NCBI RefSeq assembly: GCF_009830285.1
Contig: NZ_WUQX01000001.1
Location: forward strand, 4,216,501-4,280,500
DNA length: 64,000 nt
Source of the DNA: Sporofaciens musculi
GTDB lineage: Bacteria > Bacillota > Clostridia > Lachnospirales > Lachnospiraceae
Direction of reading: 5' to 3'
The notes under the pieces are model-generated. The model saw only the letters and a list, made by a program, of their open reading frames with translations, was not told the DNA's origin and searched no databases. The number at the start of each line of letters is the position of its first letter. The first letter of the stretch is position 1. This document shows positions 18,380-27,377 of the stretch, piece by piece. The translations under genes were made by a program, and so were the position numbers.

Positions 18380-19930
18380 TTACTCACTTAGCTCTAACAA
18401 TTCTTTTAATGTCATAATTCTGCATGTTACTTTTTTCGCAAGAGCAGCTCGGATTTCTTCTATATCGCGTACTGTGGTAGTGACAACCAAATCAACCGGC
18501 TCCAGCTCCTCATCTAAGTTTTTAATCGGTACATTCCCATATACCATTTCTTTGTTTCTGTCTATCTCATAAACTACCAGACTCTTAATCTCGTCGTATA
18601 AACGCCTCCCCAAACGTCCCATACCATATATGGCGGCCGTATGATAATTACTGCATATAAGCTGTTCTGTCAGACAAACTCCTGCCTGCATTTTCTGTAA
18701 AAAATAATCCAATAATTCTATAACCTTTACATCATAATTCTTAACTCCCTCATTGCCTTTCATAATTTCCTTTTTCTTTTCCACTATCCCCTCTAAAAGA
18801 CCTTTTTCACACAAGCATTGATAAATCTCTTTAAAAAACAGCTCGTCTTTTTTTGAAATAACTTCTGCAATTAATTCAGGGAACTTCTTTTGTACCAGAT
18901 CTAAATCGAAGGATTTCTCATATTTTTCTAACTTTCCTACTGCAATCAGCTCCATTACCGTATGCCTGCATTTATCACAGTTAAAGGTACAATTTTTCTT
19001 ATACTGATATTCCATCCCCTTTCTTCCAAAAAGAAAGGGCCCCCGACAGACCCGCAGATTATCATAAGTTACCGGAAATCTTGAAATATACTCCACCTTA
19101 TCCAGACGATCCATGTCTGTTCCAAATAATTGTATTCTGTAATTCTCAGTGCTTAGACAATAATACAGCCATGGGGAAGAAAACCTGCCGCAAGCCTGTA
19201 CCCCAAATGTTTCCAATCTCGTATCAGCCGCAAAATAGTATATCTTAAACAACTGCTTTAACAATAAGATGGCTCCTGCATCCCGAAATGTTCCTGCAAA
19301 ACCAGTTCCAACCGGAAACTCCTCCTGAATATTCGAGTCAACCGTTACCAGAGTTAAACAGGCTCCCCATTCTCTGTTTAACTCTCTGCACACCCTCCAT
19401 GCTTCTTTCACATCTCTTTGAAAATTTTTTCTCGCAGCGTCGCCTCCATACTCTCCAAACCCCTGAACATTAAAAAGGGTCAAATGGGTCAATGGAAACA
19501 GTCCTTCCATATGCTTCAATATCGTATAAAATGAATCTACTCCCCTGGATGCCCCTGTTCCTATCCCTGTTCCTTTACTCAGACCTTTATATATGGGATT
19601 CGCTTCAATTCTGATTGGGCGAAACGGAGCCGCATCCTTCAAAGACGGAATCAGAATCTCCGTCAACTGATACAATAAGTCTGCCGACACACTGGTTTTA
19701 TCTGAAACATAAATATCGTATCCGTTTATCATACAATATGGCAATAATGCAACCAAAAATGCGTCTACCCTGTCGCTGTATAAATAGTCTTGATATGCTT
19801 GCTCTACCTCATACCACAGTGTTCTGGTCTGCACTTCTTCTGATTGCTGTACAACATCTACGCTTATTCTTACCCTCCCTTCTGCTTTTTTCGTTATCTT
19901 CACCTTGCCTTCTATCTTCAGATAAAACAT
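18380..19930 (-). CDS. Degenerate PP-loop (QueC/N-type ATP pyrophosphatase-like) protein with C-terminal Rossmann-like domain
   Basis: A 516-residue protein with an AGGAG site before the ATG. Near residue 126 the segment GASRGVDSFYTILKH resembles the ATP-binding P-loop SGGxDS of PP-loop ATPases, with Arg in place of one Gly. HLTLFNVQGFGEYGG follows as the next strand. A cysteine group near residue 330 (CTFNCDKCRHTVME) suggests a zinc site, as in QueC-like enzymes. Residues from about 425 repeat the cluster's Rossmann-like unit (AAIYGMGRLGRRLYDE). Family members adenylate and then aminate or thiolate a substrate. Relatives in glycan loci (WbpG type) aminate sugars, but this is only an analogy. 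Confidence 0.6.
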   Translation of the reverse strand: MFYLKIEGKVKITKKAEGRVRISVDVVQQSEEVQTRTLWYEVEQAYQDYLYSDRVDAFLVALLPYCMINGYDIYVSDKTSVSADLLYQLTEILIPSLKDAAPFRPIRIEANPIYKGLSKGTGIGTGASRGVDSFYTILKHMEGLFPLTHLTLFNVQGFGEYGGDAARKNFQRDVKEAWRVCRELNREWGACLTLVTVDSNIQEEFPVGTGFAGTFRDAGAILLLKQLFKIYYFAADTRLETFGVQACGRFSSPWLYYCLSTENYRIQLFGTDMDRLDKVEYISRFPVTYDNLRVCRGPFLFGRKGMEYQYKKNCTFNCDKCRHTVMELIAVGKLEKYEKSFDLDLVQKKFPELIAEVISKKDELFFKEIYQCLCEKGLLEGIVEKKKEIMKGNEGVKNYDVKVIELLDYFLQKMQAGVCLTEQLICSNYHTAAIYGMGRLGRRLYDEIKSLVVYEIDRNKEMVYGNVPIKNLDEELEPVDLVVTTTVRDIEEIRAALAKKVTCRIMTLKELLELSE

Positions 19931-19973
19931 TTAAGAACTCCTCTCATTTTTCAATGTATCCCTTAAATAGCTG

Positions 19974-20135
19974 TCATGAGTTGCATAACTTCCATATTTT
20001 TTCTCCAATTTCTATACTCTTCATATTCACGTTTTTATTCCCAATATCCATAAACGCTTCAACCATCTGCTCTAAATTACTTGCCGTCTCATCATCTTCA
20101 TATATCACATTTTTTTGGATTATTTTTGTTTTCAT
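19974..20135 (-). CDS. Small acidic protein of 53 residues, translationally coupled to the propeller gene
   Basis: An ORF from ATG 20135 to TGA 19974-19976. Its ATG shares one base with the TAA of the upstream propeller gene (TAATG), a typical coupling arrangement. The protein begins MKTKIIQKNVIYEDDET and has a helical middle (NLEQMVEAFMDIG) and a single Cys near the C-terminus (WKLCNS). No family is recognised. It fills the gap between the propeller and PP-loop genes and may be a partner, a carrier or a precursor peptide. Confidence 0.5.
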   Translation of the reverse strand: MKTKIIQKNVIYEDDETASNLEQMVEAFMDIGNKNVNMKSIEIGEKIWKLCNS

Positions 20136-21166
20136 TAAACTTTTTGCATCTCTATAACTTTTTCAAACACTTCAACGGAACAAATTACCTCACAGATCTT
20201 TGCTCTGTCTTCCGAGAGGATTATCATTCCGTTCCCTGACCATGGCAACAGGAGCAGTTTGCCTTCTACAAATTGATATCCGATAAAAAGGCTTCCGCTT
20301 GTCTTCCTCCGAAAGAAGCCTGTCGGAATATACTCTTTTCCTATACGCCATTCATCTTTTTCTTCATCCAGTTCTAGTATTTCTTCCATTCTGTCAGGTA
20401 ATAGAATCAAATGTGTCCTCCATCGAAATATCGTCATATATGAATGGAAACAAGTTGTATTTGTGTCTGTGATTTTATATTCATAACACTTATTTGTGTT
20501 GTAATCCCACCGTATAACCCAACATCTATCCGATAAAGTAAAGTATATTTCTTGTCTGTCAAAATACATATTTCTGATTTTGTATTTTTTAGGCAGATGA
20601 TAGACTTGAACCTTCCACTCATCCAATGTAATACAGAAGATAACTCCGTAATCCCCACATATAAACAACATATTTTCAGCAATACAGGAAGAATATAGTC
20701 CTCTAATATCCTTTTCCTGATTTTGCCGGTATACATCGTCGAACTGCCTCTTAAGTTTTTCCATTATTTCAAATGAGCGATTGTCTGTGTGAAACATAAC
20801 AAATGGAACGCTTATATCAGAAGGAATCATAAGTATGTCACTATTAATCGCATATGCCCTTGAAATAAAAAATACCTCTTGTCCCTCCATACCAGCAAAA
20901 GAAAAGGTATTGGCGGCTTTATCATAGATACTTATTCCTTTTCCAGTATATGGGATAAAATATAGTTGATTATTGATACAGACAACCTGTCTGTGTAAGT
21001 TCTTTTTTAAAATTTCTTCTTCTTTAAAATGTCCAAGGAATTCTGCCGTATCTGTCCCTATTGCGATCCGAAACAGTCCATTAAAATTTCGAGCTGAAAA
21101 ATACATATACGCTCCGTCTATATGCCCATCCATAAAAAGAAGATTCTGTTCTCTTGCTTTATTCAC
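20135..21166 (-). CDS. Putative seven-bladed beta-propeller protein
   Basis: A 343-residue protein with a likely GTG start at 21166; AGGATG lies about eight bases upstream. Seven repeats of roughly 45 residues can be traced by eye, each with strands of the type QLYFIPYTGKGISIYD, MLFICGDYGVIFCITLDE, EIYFTLSDRCWVIRWD and KLLLLPWSGNGMIIL. This periodicity suggests a seven-bladed propeller. There is no signal peptide or membrane segment, so it is probably cytoplasmic. It is first in the cluster 1 transcript. A frameshifted relative lies at 12531-13582. Function is unknown; it could be a scaffold or lyase/epimerase-like protein. Confidence 0.62.
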   Translation of the reverse strand: MNKAREQNLLFMDGHIDGAYMYFSARNFNGLFRIAIGTDTAEFLGHFKEEEILKKNLHRQVVCINNQLYFIPYTGKGISIYDKAANTFSFAGMEGQEVFFISRAYAINSDILMIPSDISVPFVMFHTDNRSFEIMEKLKRQFDDVYRQNQEKDIRGLYSSCIAENMLFICGDYGVIFCITLDEWKVQVYHLPKKYKIRNMYFDRQEIYFTLSDRCWVIRWDYNTNKCYEYKITDTNTTCFHSYMTIFRWRTHLILLPDRMEEILELDEEKDEWRIGKEYIPTGFFRRKTSGSLFIGYQFVEGKLLLLPWSGNGMIILSEDRAKICEVICSVEVFEKVIEMQKV

Positions 21167-21277
21167 TCTTTTTCATCCTTTTTAATACTGCCAGGTACAT
21201 TTTATCGTATCATACTTTATCTGTGCCCATATTATACATAATAAGATATATACACTAAAGCCTTTTCTATTTGCACT

Positions 21278-21306
21278 ATTATACTTTTAAACATTGCATT
21301 TGTCAA
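21278..21306 (-). promoter_or_regulatory. Consensus sigma-A promoter for cluster 1
   Basis: On the minus strand TTGACA (21306-21301) is followed after exactly 17 bases by TATAAT (21283-21278). This is a perfect match to the housekeeping consensus, about 105 bases upstream of the first gene of the glycan island. The intervening leader is AT-rich, with no strong terminator. Confidence 0.8.
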
Positions 21307-21342
21307 TCATATGTAAAAAATCTCGCAAATTTATAGTAATTC

Positions 21343-21409
21343 CCGCCCTTGTTACTGAATCGTTTATAAGGTAACAAGGGGGCGGCTCCTTAAATTTTTT
21401 CTGCCGCCC
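21343..21409. terminator. Overlapping inverted repeats between the ydj-like operon and cluster 1
   Basis: Arms CCGCCCTTGTTAC (21343-21355) and GTAACAAGGGGGCGG (21371-21385) form a strong hairpin. GGGCGGC (21380-21386) can instead pair with GCCGCCC (21403-21409). The two hairpins are mutually exclusive. No clear U-run follows in the minus direction; a T6 run is present inside the second loop. Probably the transcript end of the SPFH gene. Confidence 0.5.
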
Positions 21410-21459
21410 TGCACAAAATACAAAAGCTTTCTTTGTTTCGGAAGGTAGGGGATACTATC

Positions 21460-22821
21460 CTAAACCCCTCTAATATCCCCATCATCAAAGGGGTCTCCGC
21501 ACTCCGGACAGAACTTCGGCGGTTTTGTCGGATCTTCAGGCTCCCAGCCGCATTTATCGCAGCGGTATTGAGGAATCCCCGCCGGCTTTGGCTTTCCGCA
21601 CTCTGAGCAGAATTTCCCCTTATTCACAGTACCGCAGGAGCAAGTCCATCCTGCTGCCTGATTCGGTTTCGGCGCGCCGCATTCCACACAGAATTTCCCT
21701 GTATTGCCCGAAGCCCCACATGAGCAGGTCCACCCTCCGGCCGACCCATGGGAGGAGCCGCCTCCGGCCTGCGATGCCCCATATGCTCCGCCGGCCTGGC
21801 TTTGTCCCTCCGGCCTCTGTCCCATAGTATACAAATCCTTAAGATTCACCCCTCCGGCTTGCGATGCCATGCCCATTCCCATGAAGCCAGACATAGCTCC
21901 GTTCTTATTCCCTGCCGCCGCGCGCATGGCATCCGCCTGGGCGCCCACCAGTGTTGCCGCCGCCATATTGGGATCACGCATGACCGCCGATTTCTGAAGC
22001 TGCTTGATCATCTCCTCATCTTCTTTAGACGCCGTCACACTATTGACACCCAGAGAATATACCATAATTCCCCGAAGCTCAGTCCATTTTTTTGACAAAA
22101 CATCATTGAGGGCGTCCGACAACTCCATGGTATGGCCCGGAAGGGCGCTGTATCGGATTCCAATCTGTGAAATCCTTGCAAACGCAGGCTGCAATGCTGT
22201 AAGAAGCTCTGATTTCAGCATAGAATCAATCTGTTCTCTGGTATACACATATCCCACATTTCCACACACATTGGCATAAAATACCATCGGATTCACAATC
22301 CGGTAGGAATACTCCCCATTACACCGTATGGAAATGTCCACATCCAGCCCAATATTTTGGTCCACTACACGGAAGGGCACTGGATTCGGCGTACCGTATT
22401 TATTTCCAGGAATCTCCTTAATATTCACGTAATAGATTCTCTGATTCCTTCCTGTGCCGCCTCCAAACTGAAACCGCCTCCAGGCTTCTTTCGCAATTCC
22501 CTTTAAGCCCTCCACAAAAGAACCTCCGAACACAGAAGGGCTAGTGCTTGTGTCATAGGTATACGCCCCTGGCTCCGCACAGGCGTCGATTACCTTTCCA
22601 TCCTCCACAATAATCATACACTGCCCGTTCGCCACGGCAATGTGGGAGCCGTCTGTAATAATATTGTCGTCCCCTTTTCTGTTTGACGAACGCCCTGATA
22701 CCTGCTTTACTCCCTTAGCCACCAGTACATCTGCATCCAGCGCATCACAGTAAAAATATTCCTTCCACTGATCCGCCAGTGCCCCGCTTGCTGCTGACCA
22801 TGCTGCCTTAATTAATCCCAT
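21460..22821 (-). CDS. ydjI: SPFH domain protein with C-terminal zinc ribbons (YdjI-like)
   Basis: The ATG at 22821 is chosen because AGGAGG lies about nine bases before it; this gives 453 residues. The SPFH/band-7-like core spans roughly residues 20-290 (FYCDALDADVLVAKG, and YVNIKEIPGNKYGTPNPVPF). A Gly/Ala/Ser-rich linker follows, then three zinc ribbons with paired cysteines (WTCSCGASGNTGKFCVECG, WTCSCGTVNKGKFCSECG, and YRCDKCGWEP ... FCPECG). Order and spacing match the B. subtilis ydjG-ydjH-ydjI genes, whose products act with PspA at stressed membranes. No pspA is seen adjacent here. Confidence 0.82.
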   Translation of the reverse strand: MGLIKAAWSAASGALADQWKEYFYCDALDADVLVAKGVKQVSGRSSNRKGDDNIITDGSHIAVANGQCMIIVEDGKVIDACAEPGAYTYDTSTSPSVFGGSFVEGLKGIAKEAWRRFQFGGGTGRNQRIYYVNIKEIPGNKYGTPNPVPFRVVDQNIGLDVDISIRCNGEYSYRIVNPMVFYANVCGNVGYVYTREQIDSMLKSELLTALQPAFARISQIGIRYSALPGHTMELSDALNDVLSKKWTELRGIMVYSLGVNSVTASKEDEEMIKQLQKSAVMRDPNMAAATLVGAQADAMRAAAGNKNGAMSGFMGMGMASQAGGVNLKDLYTMGQRPEGQSQAGGAYGASQAGGGSSHGSAGGWTCSCGASGNTGKFCVECGAPKPNQAAGWTCSCGTVNKGKFCSECGKPKPAGIPQYRCDKCGWEPEDPTKPPKFCPECGDPFDDGDIRGV

Positions 22822-22857
22822 AATTTTGATCCTCCTAAACCTCTTTATTTGGACGAA

Positions 22858-22898
22858 ATCCGCCCAAAAGGACATGTATTACGATATGCCCTTTGGGT
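22858..22898. repeat. Intra-operon hairpin between ydjH- and ydjI-like genes
   Basis: Imperfect inverted repeat with arms CCCAAAAGGACAT and ATGCCCTTTGGG in the roughly 100-base gap between the two genes. It may tune relative expression or mRNA stability. There is no U-run. Confidence 0.35.
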
Positions 22899-22923
22899 GT
22901 CTCTTTATATCCATACAGATCCA

Positions 22924-23798
22924 TCAAAACTTTCCGCTGGTTCCAGAACTGCTGGAATGCATCCCGCTGCTGCCGCTGTCGCTTGAATGATTCTCAGTCT
23001 GGCGCTTCGTGCGCGTCACCGTATGATACAAAAATCGGTCTGTCTGATTATACAACTGAAAACTTCCTGCTCTCATATATTCCATGGCGCCATTCCTTAA
23101 CACTCTGGTATTCATACTCTTTTTCCACGAAAGCACCACCCCTAAGGATACACAGAATGAAAGCAGAAACGACAGCCCAATAATCGTCGGTATCCGCCAG
23201 CCCTCTCCATATGGATGCTCCTCTGTATAAGGCTTCCCTTTCTCTGCCGCTGTTAAGTAATCCTCCGCCATAGATACATATCTTTCAAATGCATCGTAAA
23301 ACTCTCCGTCAGACAGGTCATCCAAAATCTTCTCTCCCAAACGTTCTCTTCCGTATGTAGTAAACGCCTCCTGGGCGGCGCCGAAGCCTACCAGTCCCCA
23401 ATCCCTCTTTGCCATACTGATGGCGAGCATCACGCCGCTTCCCGAAGACTCTGTCCCAAGTCCATACTCTGTAAAAATCCGGCTCTGCCAGTCCTTAATA
23501 TCCCCGCCGCCAAAATCCGGCGTAGTAATGATATAAACTCCTGTATTGTACTGCCTGGAGACTCTGGCACATTCCTCCTCAAGAGCATCTTCCTCCTCAG
23601 ACGAGAGAAGTCCCGCATCATCCTGCACCCATCCCTGGAAGCTTGGGGTATTTCCCCCCAGCAGATACATATAGCATTCCAGCCTGCGCCCAAACTGCAA
23701 ATCCAATGATACACAGCGCTGCTACAAACAAGAACCTTTTTACTACGGAAAAAAATTTTTGCCCCTGTGCTGTCCCAAACTGCCCTATTGCTCATCAT
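22924..23798 (-). CDS. ydjH: TPM-domain membrane protein (YdjH/YgcG-like), reading frame broken twice
   Basis: The TPM domain (WVQDDAGLLSSEEEDALE near its start, then VYIITTPDFGGGDIKDW and GVMLAISMAKRDWG) is intact to the stop. A C-terminal membrane segment (IPTIIGLSFLLSFCVSLGVV) and a Ser/Gly-rich tail follow. The proper N-terminus begins at ATG 23798, overlapping the ydjG-like stop, and passes through a membrane anchor FLFVAALCIIGFAVWAQ. It reaches the TPM frame only if one base is removed from A7 at 23749-23755 and one from C6 at 23654-23659. Both are homopolymer shifts, so I treat the gene as probably intact in life. TPM proteins of this group assist membrane-stress responses. Confidence 0.72.
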
Positions 23799-24877
23799 AA
23801 CACACCTCCAAACAACAGAAGCCCCAGAATGGAACAAACTAAAGTTCCAATCGCTGTGAACCCACAGAGGTATTTCCAGAACGCGCCTTTATCTACCGGA
23901 AGCTCTCCTACCATCTTTCCGGTCTGCCCGTTGATGGCAAACTGATACTTCTTTCCCCCGTAAACTGTCTCAAACAGCCAGACAGGTAAAAGAGCATACA
24001 GCACTTTGCCGTTCTGGGATGCAAGATGACGCTTTTTCACAATCACAGACTCATAGCCCTGTACCGTACCGCGTAAGACCTGTTCCGCAGTATTATATAA
24101 ACGCTGCTTTGCCCTGGCCTCTGCCGCCTTTTCATCCACATCATATTTATCCGTCTCATAGCCTGCAAGATAAGCAGGCTCAAAGCTCGTCAGTCCATTG
24201 TAATCAAAAGGCTCAATAGACTCTGTCGTGCTGTCGTCCATCTCCACGCTGCCATCCACAGGCACATGGATAAACTCCATGGTCCCTGCCCTTGAAACCA
24301 GATAGTAGGAGGTGTCCACATAGTCATACTCGCTGTCACTCCACATCCTGACACGTGTTGCATTAAAACTCATATCTGCGCTTGCCTTACAGTCAAACAG
24401 CCAGTAAGGAACATAGCATCCTCTGATATTTTTTAAATAACTACGGTCTCGGAAGTTCTTCGGAAGCAGACGCTTTCCCTTGCAGAATTCAAGCAGCTTC
24501 TTACGCGCCTCGTCCCCCTTTACCATAAACGGAATCATAACGTCCGGCTCAAACTCTCCTGTCGAAGCCGCTTTGATTACCACCACATTGTCACAATAGG
24601 GGCAGACTGTACTCACAGTGTTCTCATCTGCCTCAATCTCTGCCCCGCAGGACGGGCAGATATATAAGCCCTCCTCCGTCCGTTTTGCCCCTTGCGCCTC
24701 TTTTCGGTACTCCCACTCTAAGTCCTGCTCTCCCTCCAGACGTTCCTCCTGTTCATACTCCTCCATTACCTCTAAATCATACTGATTATCGCAGCTATGA
24801 CAAGAAAGCTTCTGCGTCTTGGGAGAAAATTCAAGTGGCGCCCCACAGCAGGGGCATTTATATTGTACAAAATCCAT
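23795..24877 (-). CDS. ydjG: Zinc-ribbon membrane protein (YdjG-like)
   Basis: The ATG at 24877 has AAGGAG about six bases upstream and gives 360 residues. Two zinc ribbons open the protein: YKCPCCGAPLEF with a later CHSC pair, and YICPSCGAEIEA with a later CPYC pair. The central domain (YVPYWLFDCKASADMSFNA) is of the type that PriA-related annotations often mislabel as a helicase; no helicase motifs are present. The C-terminus has one membrane helix (LCGFTAIGTLVCSILGLLLF). Gene order is the same as in B. subtilis ydjGHI. Confidence 0.78.
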   Translation of the reverse strand: MDFVQYKCPCCGAPLEFSPKTQKLSCHSCDNQYDLEVMEEYEQEERLEGEQDLEWEYRKEAQGAKRTEEGLYICPSCGAEIEADENTVSTVCPYCDNVVVIKAASTGEFEPDVMIPFMVKGDEARKKLLEFCKGKRLLPKNFRDRSYLKNIRGCYVPYWLFDCKASADMSFNATRVRMWSDSEYDYVDTSYYLVSRAGTMEFIHVPVDGSVEMDDSTTESIEPFDYNGLTSFEPAYLAGYETDKYDVDEKAAEARAKQRLYNTAEQVLRGTVQGYESVIVKKRHLASQNGKVLYALLPVWLFETVYGGKKYQFAINGQTGKMVGELPVDKGAFWKYLCGFTAIGTLVCSILGLLLFGGVL

Positions 24878-24962
24878 TCTATTCTCCTTTTTAATCACCC
24901 TAATTCATACCCAAAGGGCACACCTTACACTTTAAATGCCCCGCTCTATTAAGGTTTCAAAC

Positions 24963-26263
24963 TTACGTTAAGCTGCTAAGGGTATCAAAAAACTCCGGAT
25001 ATGATACATCAACGCACTGGCTGTCTTCAATCACCGTCTCACCCTCGGCTAATAGCCCTGCGACGGCAAATGCCATTGCGATTCTGTGGTCCAGATAACT
25101 CCTGATACGCGCTCCCACAAGTTTTTTTCCACCCTCAATAATCATTCCATCCTCTGTGGGCGTAGCATCACACCCCATGGCCTTTAGATTCTCCGTAACC
25201 GTATCAATCCTGTTGGTTTCCTTCACCTTCAATTCAGCCGCGTCCTTAATCACTGTTGTTCCCTTTGCACAGGCCGCCATAACCGCAATGATCGGAATTT
25301 CATCAATCAGGGTGGGAATCATCCTTCCTTCTACGGTTGTTCCACGAAGTTCACTGAACCTGACAAGGATATCAGCAGTAGGCTCGCCCCCCCATATCCC
25401 TGCAATTCACATAAGTAATGTCTCCCCCCCATGGCTTCGCAGACCTTGAGTATTCCCGCCCTGGTTGGATTAATTCCTACATTACAGATTAGGAGCTCGG
25501 AGCCTGGGGACAAAAGACCGGCTGCTATAAAATATGCCGCTGATGAGATATCACCAGGTACTAAAATCCTCTGTCCATAGAGCTGCTTACAGGGACGTAC
25601 CCCTGCCGTTGCGCTGCCATCTTCATGTAAAACGGAAACAATTTCTGCCCCGAACCCTCCAAGCATCAGCTCCGTATGATTACGGGAAAGAGCCGGTTCA
25701 GTCACAGACGTGTCGCCGTCAGCGTAAAGCCCTGCAAGAAGGATTGCAGACTTCACCTGTGCCGAGGCAACCGGAGATTGATAACTGATACCGTGAAGCG
25801 CGCCAGGCTCTATCTTAAGAGGCGCACATCCATTACTCCCTACGCTCTCTATATGGGCACCCATACGACTTAAAGGCGTCATAATCCTCCCCATAGGACG
25901 GGAATTCAAAGACTCATCCCCAGACAGAACTGATGCAAAACCCTGCCCTGCAAGAATACCAGACAAAAGCCTTGTAGTCGTCCCGCTGTTACCTACATTA
26001 AGGGTCTCCTTCGGGGCAGACAGCCCGTAAAGCCCTCGTCCGTGTACCACAAGCCCCTCCTTTTTCTTCTCAATCTCAATGCCCATTTTCTGAAAACAAT
26101 GAATCGTAGACAGGCAGTCCGCACCCTGCAAAAAATTCGTAATCTCCGTAGTTCCTAATGCAATAGAGCCGAACATGACAGAGCGGTGGGAGATGGACTT
26201 ATCCCCTGGAACCCTGACCTCTCCCTTAAGTCCGGCTCTCGGATAAATGGTTTTAACGCTCAT
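24963..26263 (-). CDS. aroA: 5-enolpyruvylshikimate-3-phosphate synthase, frame broken at two G7 runs
   Basis: The shikimate pathway enzyme that adds enolpyruvate to shikimate 3-phosphate. N-terminal RVPGDKSISHRSVMFG and LNVGNSGTTTRLLSG are diagnostic. The C-terminal third has IDEIPIIAVMAACAKG and ELKVKETNRI. As written, the frame is disturbed at C7 25424-25430 and again at C7 25387-25393. Removing one base from each gives GGDITYVNCRDMGGEPTADI and a continuous protein of about 433 residues, the normal length. The ATG overlaps the tyrA stop by 11 bases, so the genes are coupled. Two +1 events in one important gene strongly suggest sequence error. Confidence 0.85.
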
Positions 26264-27347
26264 AGACTATATACCTGAATTTCTGCAGTAATTCCGCCGC
26301 CCTCTTTGAAGACGCCTCATCATAGAATTCAATGCGCAGAACCCCTTCTTCAAATTCTCTGTTGTGAACAATCCCGATATTCTTAAGATTCAGATTGTTG
26401 GATGCAAGAATCGTGGCAATCGCCGCAATTCCTCCCGCCTCATCAATAATGTCGCAGTAAACCTCATATGCCTTTTTAATAGGTCCCGCAAGGGAGGCCG
26501 GAATGGAATTCCGATAGTTTCTTGAGTTGTCAAACAGATGATAGATTCCCTGTTCATCCTCCCTGTCAATCAAGTCTTTCACCTTCTCCAATTCCATAAC
26601 ATATTCTCCAAGAATACGGGAAATATATTCTTTATTCTTCAGACAAATATGCTGCCACATCGTAGGTGATGAAGACGCGATACGAGTAATATCCTTAAAT
26701 CCTCCGGCGGCAAGATTCTTCATCAACTCCTCCTTCGTATCCGTATCCCGCACAAAATTCACCAGGCTTGCTGCAATGATATGGGGAAGATGACTGATGG
26801 TTCCGGTCACATAGTCATGCTGCCGGTAATCAAGAAGAACCGGTATTGCACGCAGAGCCTGCACGAATTCCATATAGCGGTCAATCTTCTTCTGTGATAC
26901 ACCCTTTCCCGGAGTCAGAACATAATATGCATTCTCAATCAGCATTGCCTTTGAATTCACATAACCGCTCTTTTCAGAGCCCGCCATGGGATGCCCTCCG
27001 ATAAAATACGGCTCAATTCCCAGAGCCTCCACCTCTCTGTGAATGTTCGTCTTTACACTCCCCACATCCGTCAAGATACAATCCTCATGGAGATATTTTG
27101 CTGCCTGCTTCAAAAAAGCCGTATTAAAAGAAACTGGCGCACACAGAAATATGTAGCTGCAATGATGAAAATTATCATCAATAGTAGTTGCAGCTACATC
27201 AATTACAGACTCCTGTGTCGCCAGCGCCAACGTTTCCTTATTCTTATCAAAAGCCACGATCTCATAATCCGGAAAATACTGCCGGATTGCCCTTGCAATC
27301 GACCCTCCAATCAATCCCAGACCAATAAATCCTATCTTCTGCCTCAT
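26253..27347 (-). CDS. tyrA: Prephenate dehydrogenase
   Basis: A 364-residue enzyme converting prephenate to 4-hydroxyphenylpyruvate in tyrosine synthesis. The NAD-binding fold starts IGFIGLGLIGGSIARAI. CAPVSFN, ILTDVGSVKTNIH and FIGGHPMAGSEKSGY are the usual dehydrogenase active-site segments, including the catalytic His. From about residue 297 an ACT domain follows (IDEAGGIAAIATILASNNLN), the probable tyrosine-sensing part. It is first in an operon with aroA, driven by the promoter at 27378-27407. Confidence 0.93.
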   Translation of the reverse strand: MRQKIGFIGLGLIGGSIARAIRQYFPDYEIVAFDKNKETLALATQESVIDVAATTIDDNFHHCSYIFLCAPVSFNTAFLKQAAKYLHEDCILTDVGSVKTNIHREVEALGIEPYFIGGHPMAGSEKSGYVNSKAMLIENAYYVLTPGKGVSQKKIDRYMEFVQALRAIPVLLDYRQHDYVTGTISHLPHIIAASLVNFVRDTDTKEELMKNLAAGGFKDITRIASSSPTMWQHICLKNKEYISRILGEYVMELEKVKDLIDREDEQGIYHLFDNSRNYRNSIPASLAGPIKKAYEVYCDIIDEAGGIAAIATILASNNLNLKNIGIVHNREFEEGVLRIEFYDEASSKRAAELLQKFRYIVYER

Positions 27348-27377
27348 AATTCTTCTCCTTTGAATAACGTCTAATTC

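Noticed and set aside
23795..24877. PriA-like helicase
   Set aside because: Only zinc ribbons and a membrane helix are visible; there are no helicase motifs. The helicase label sometimes attached to YdjG relatives is not supported.
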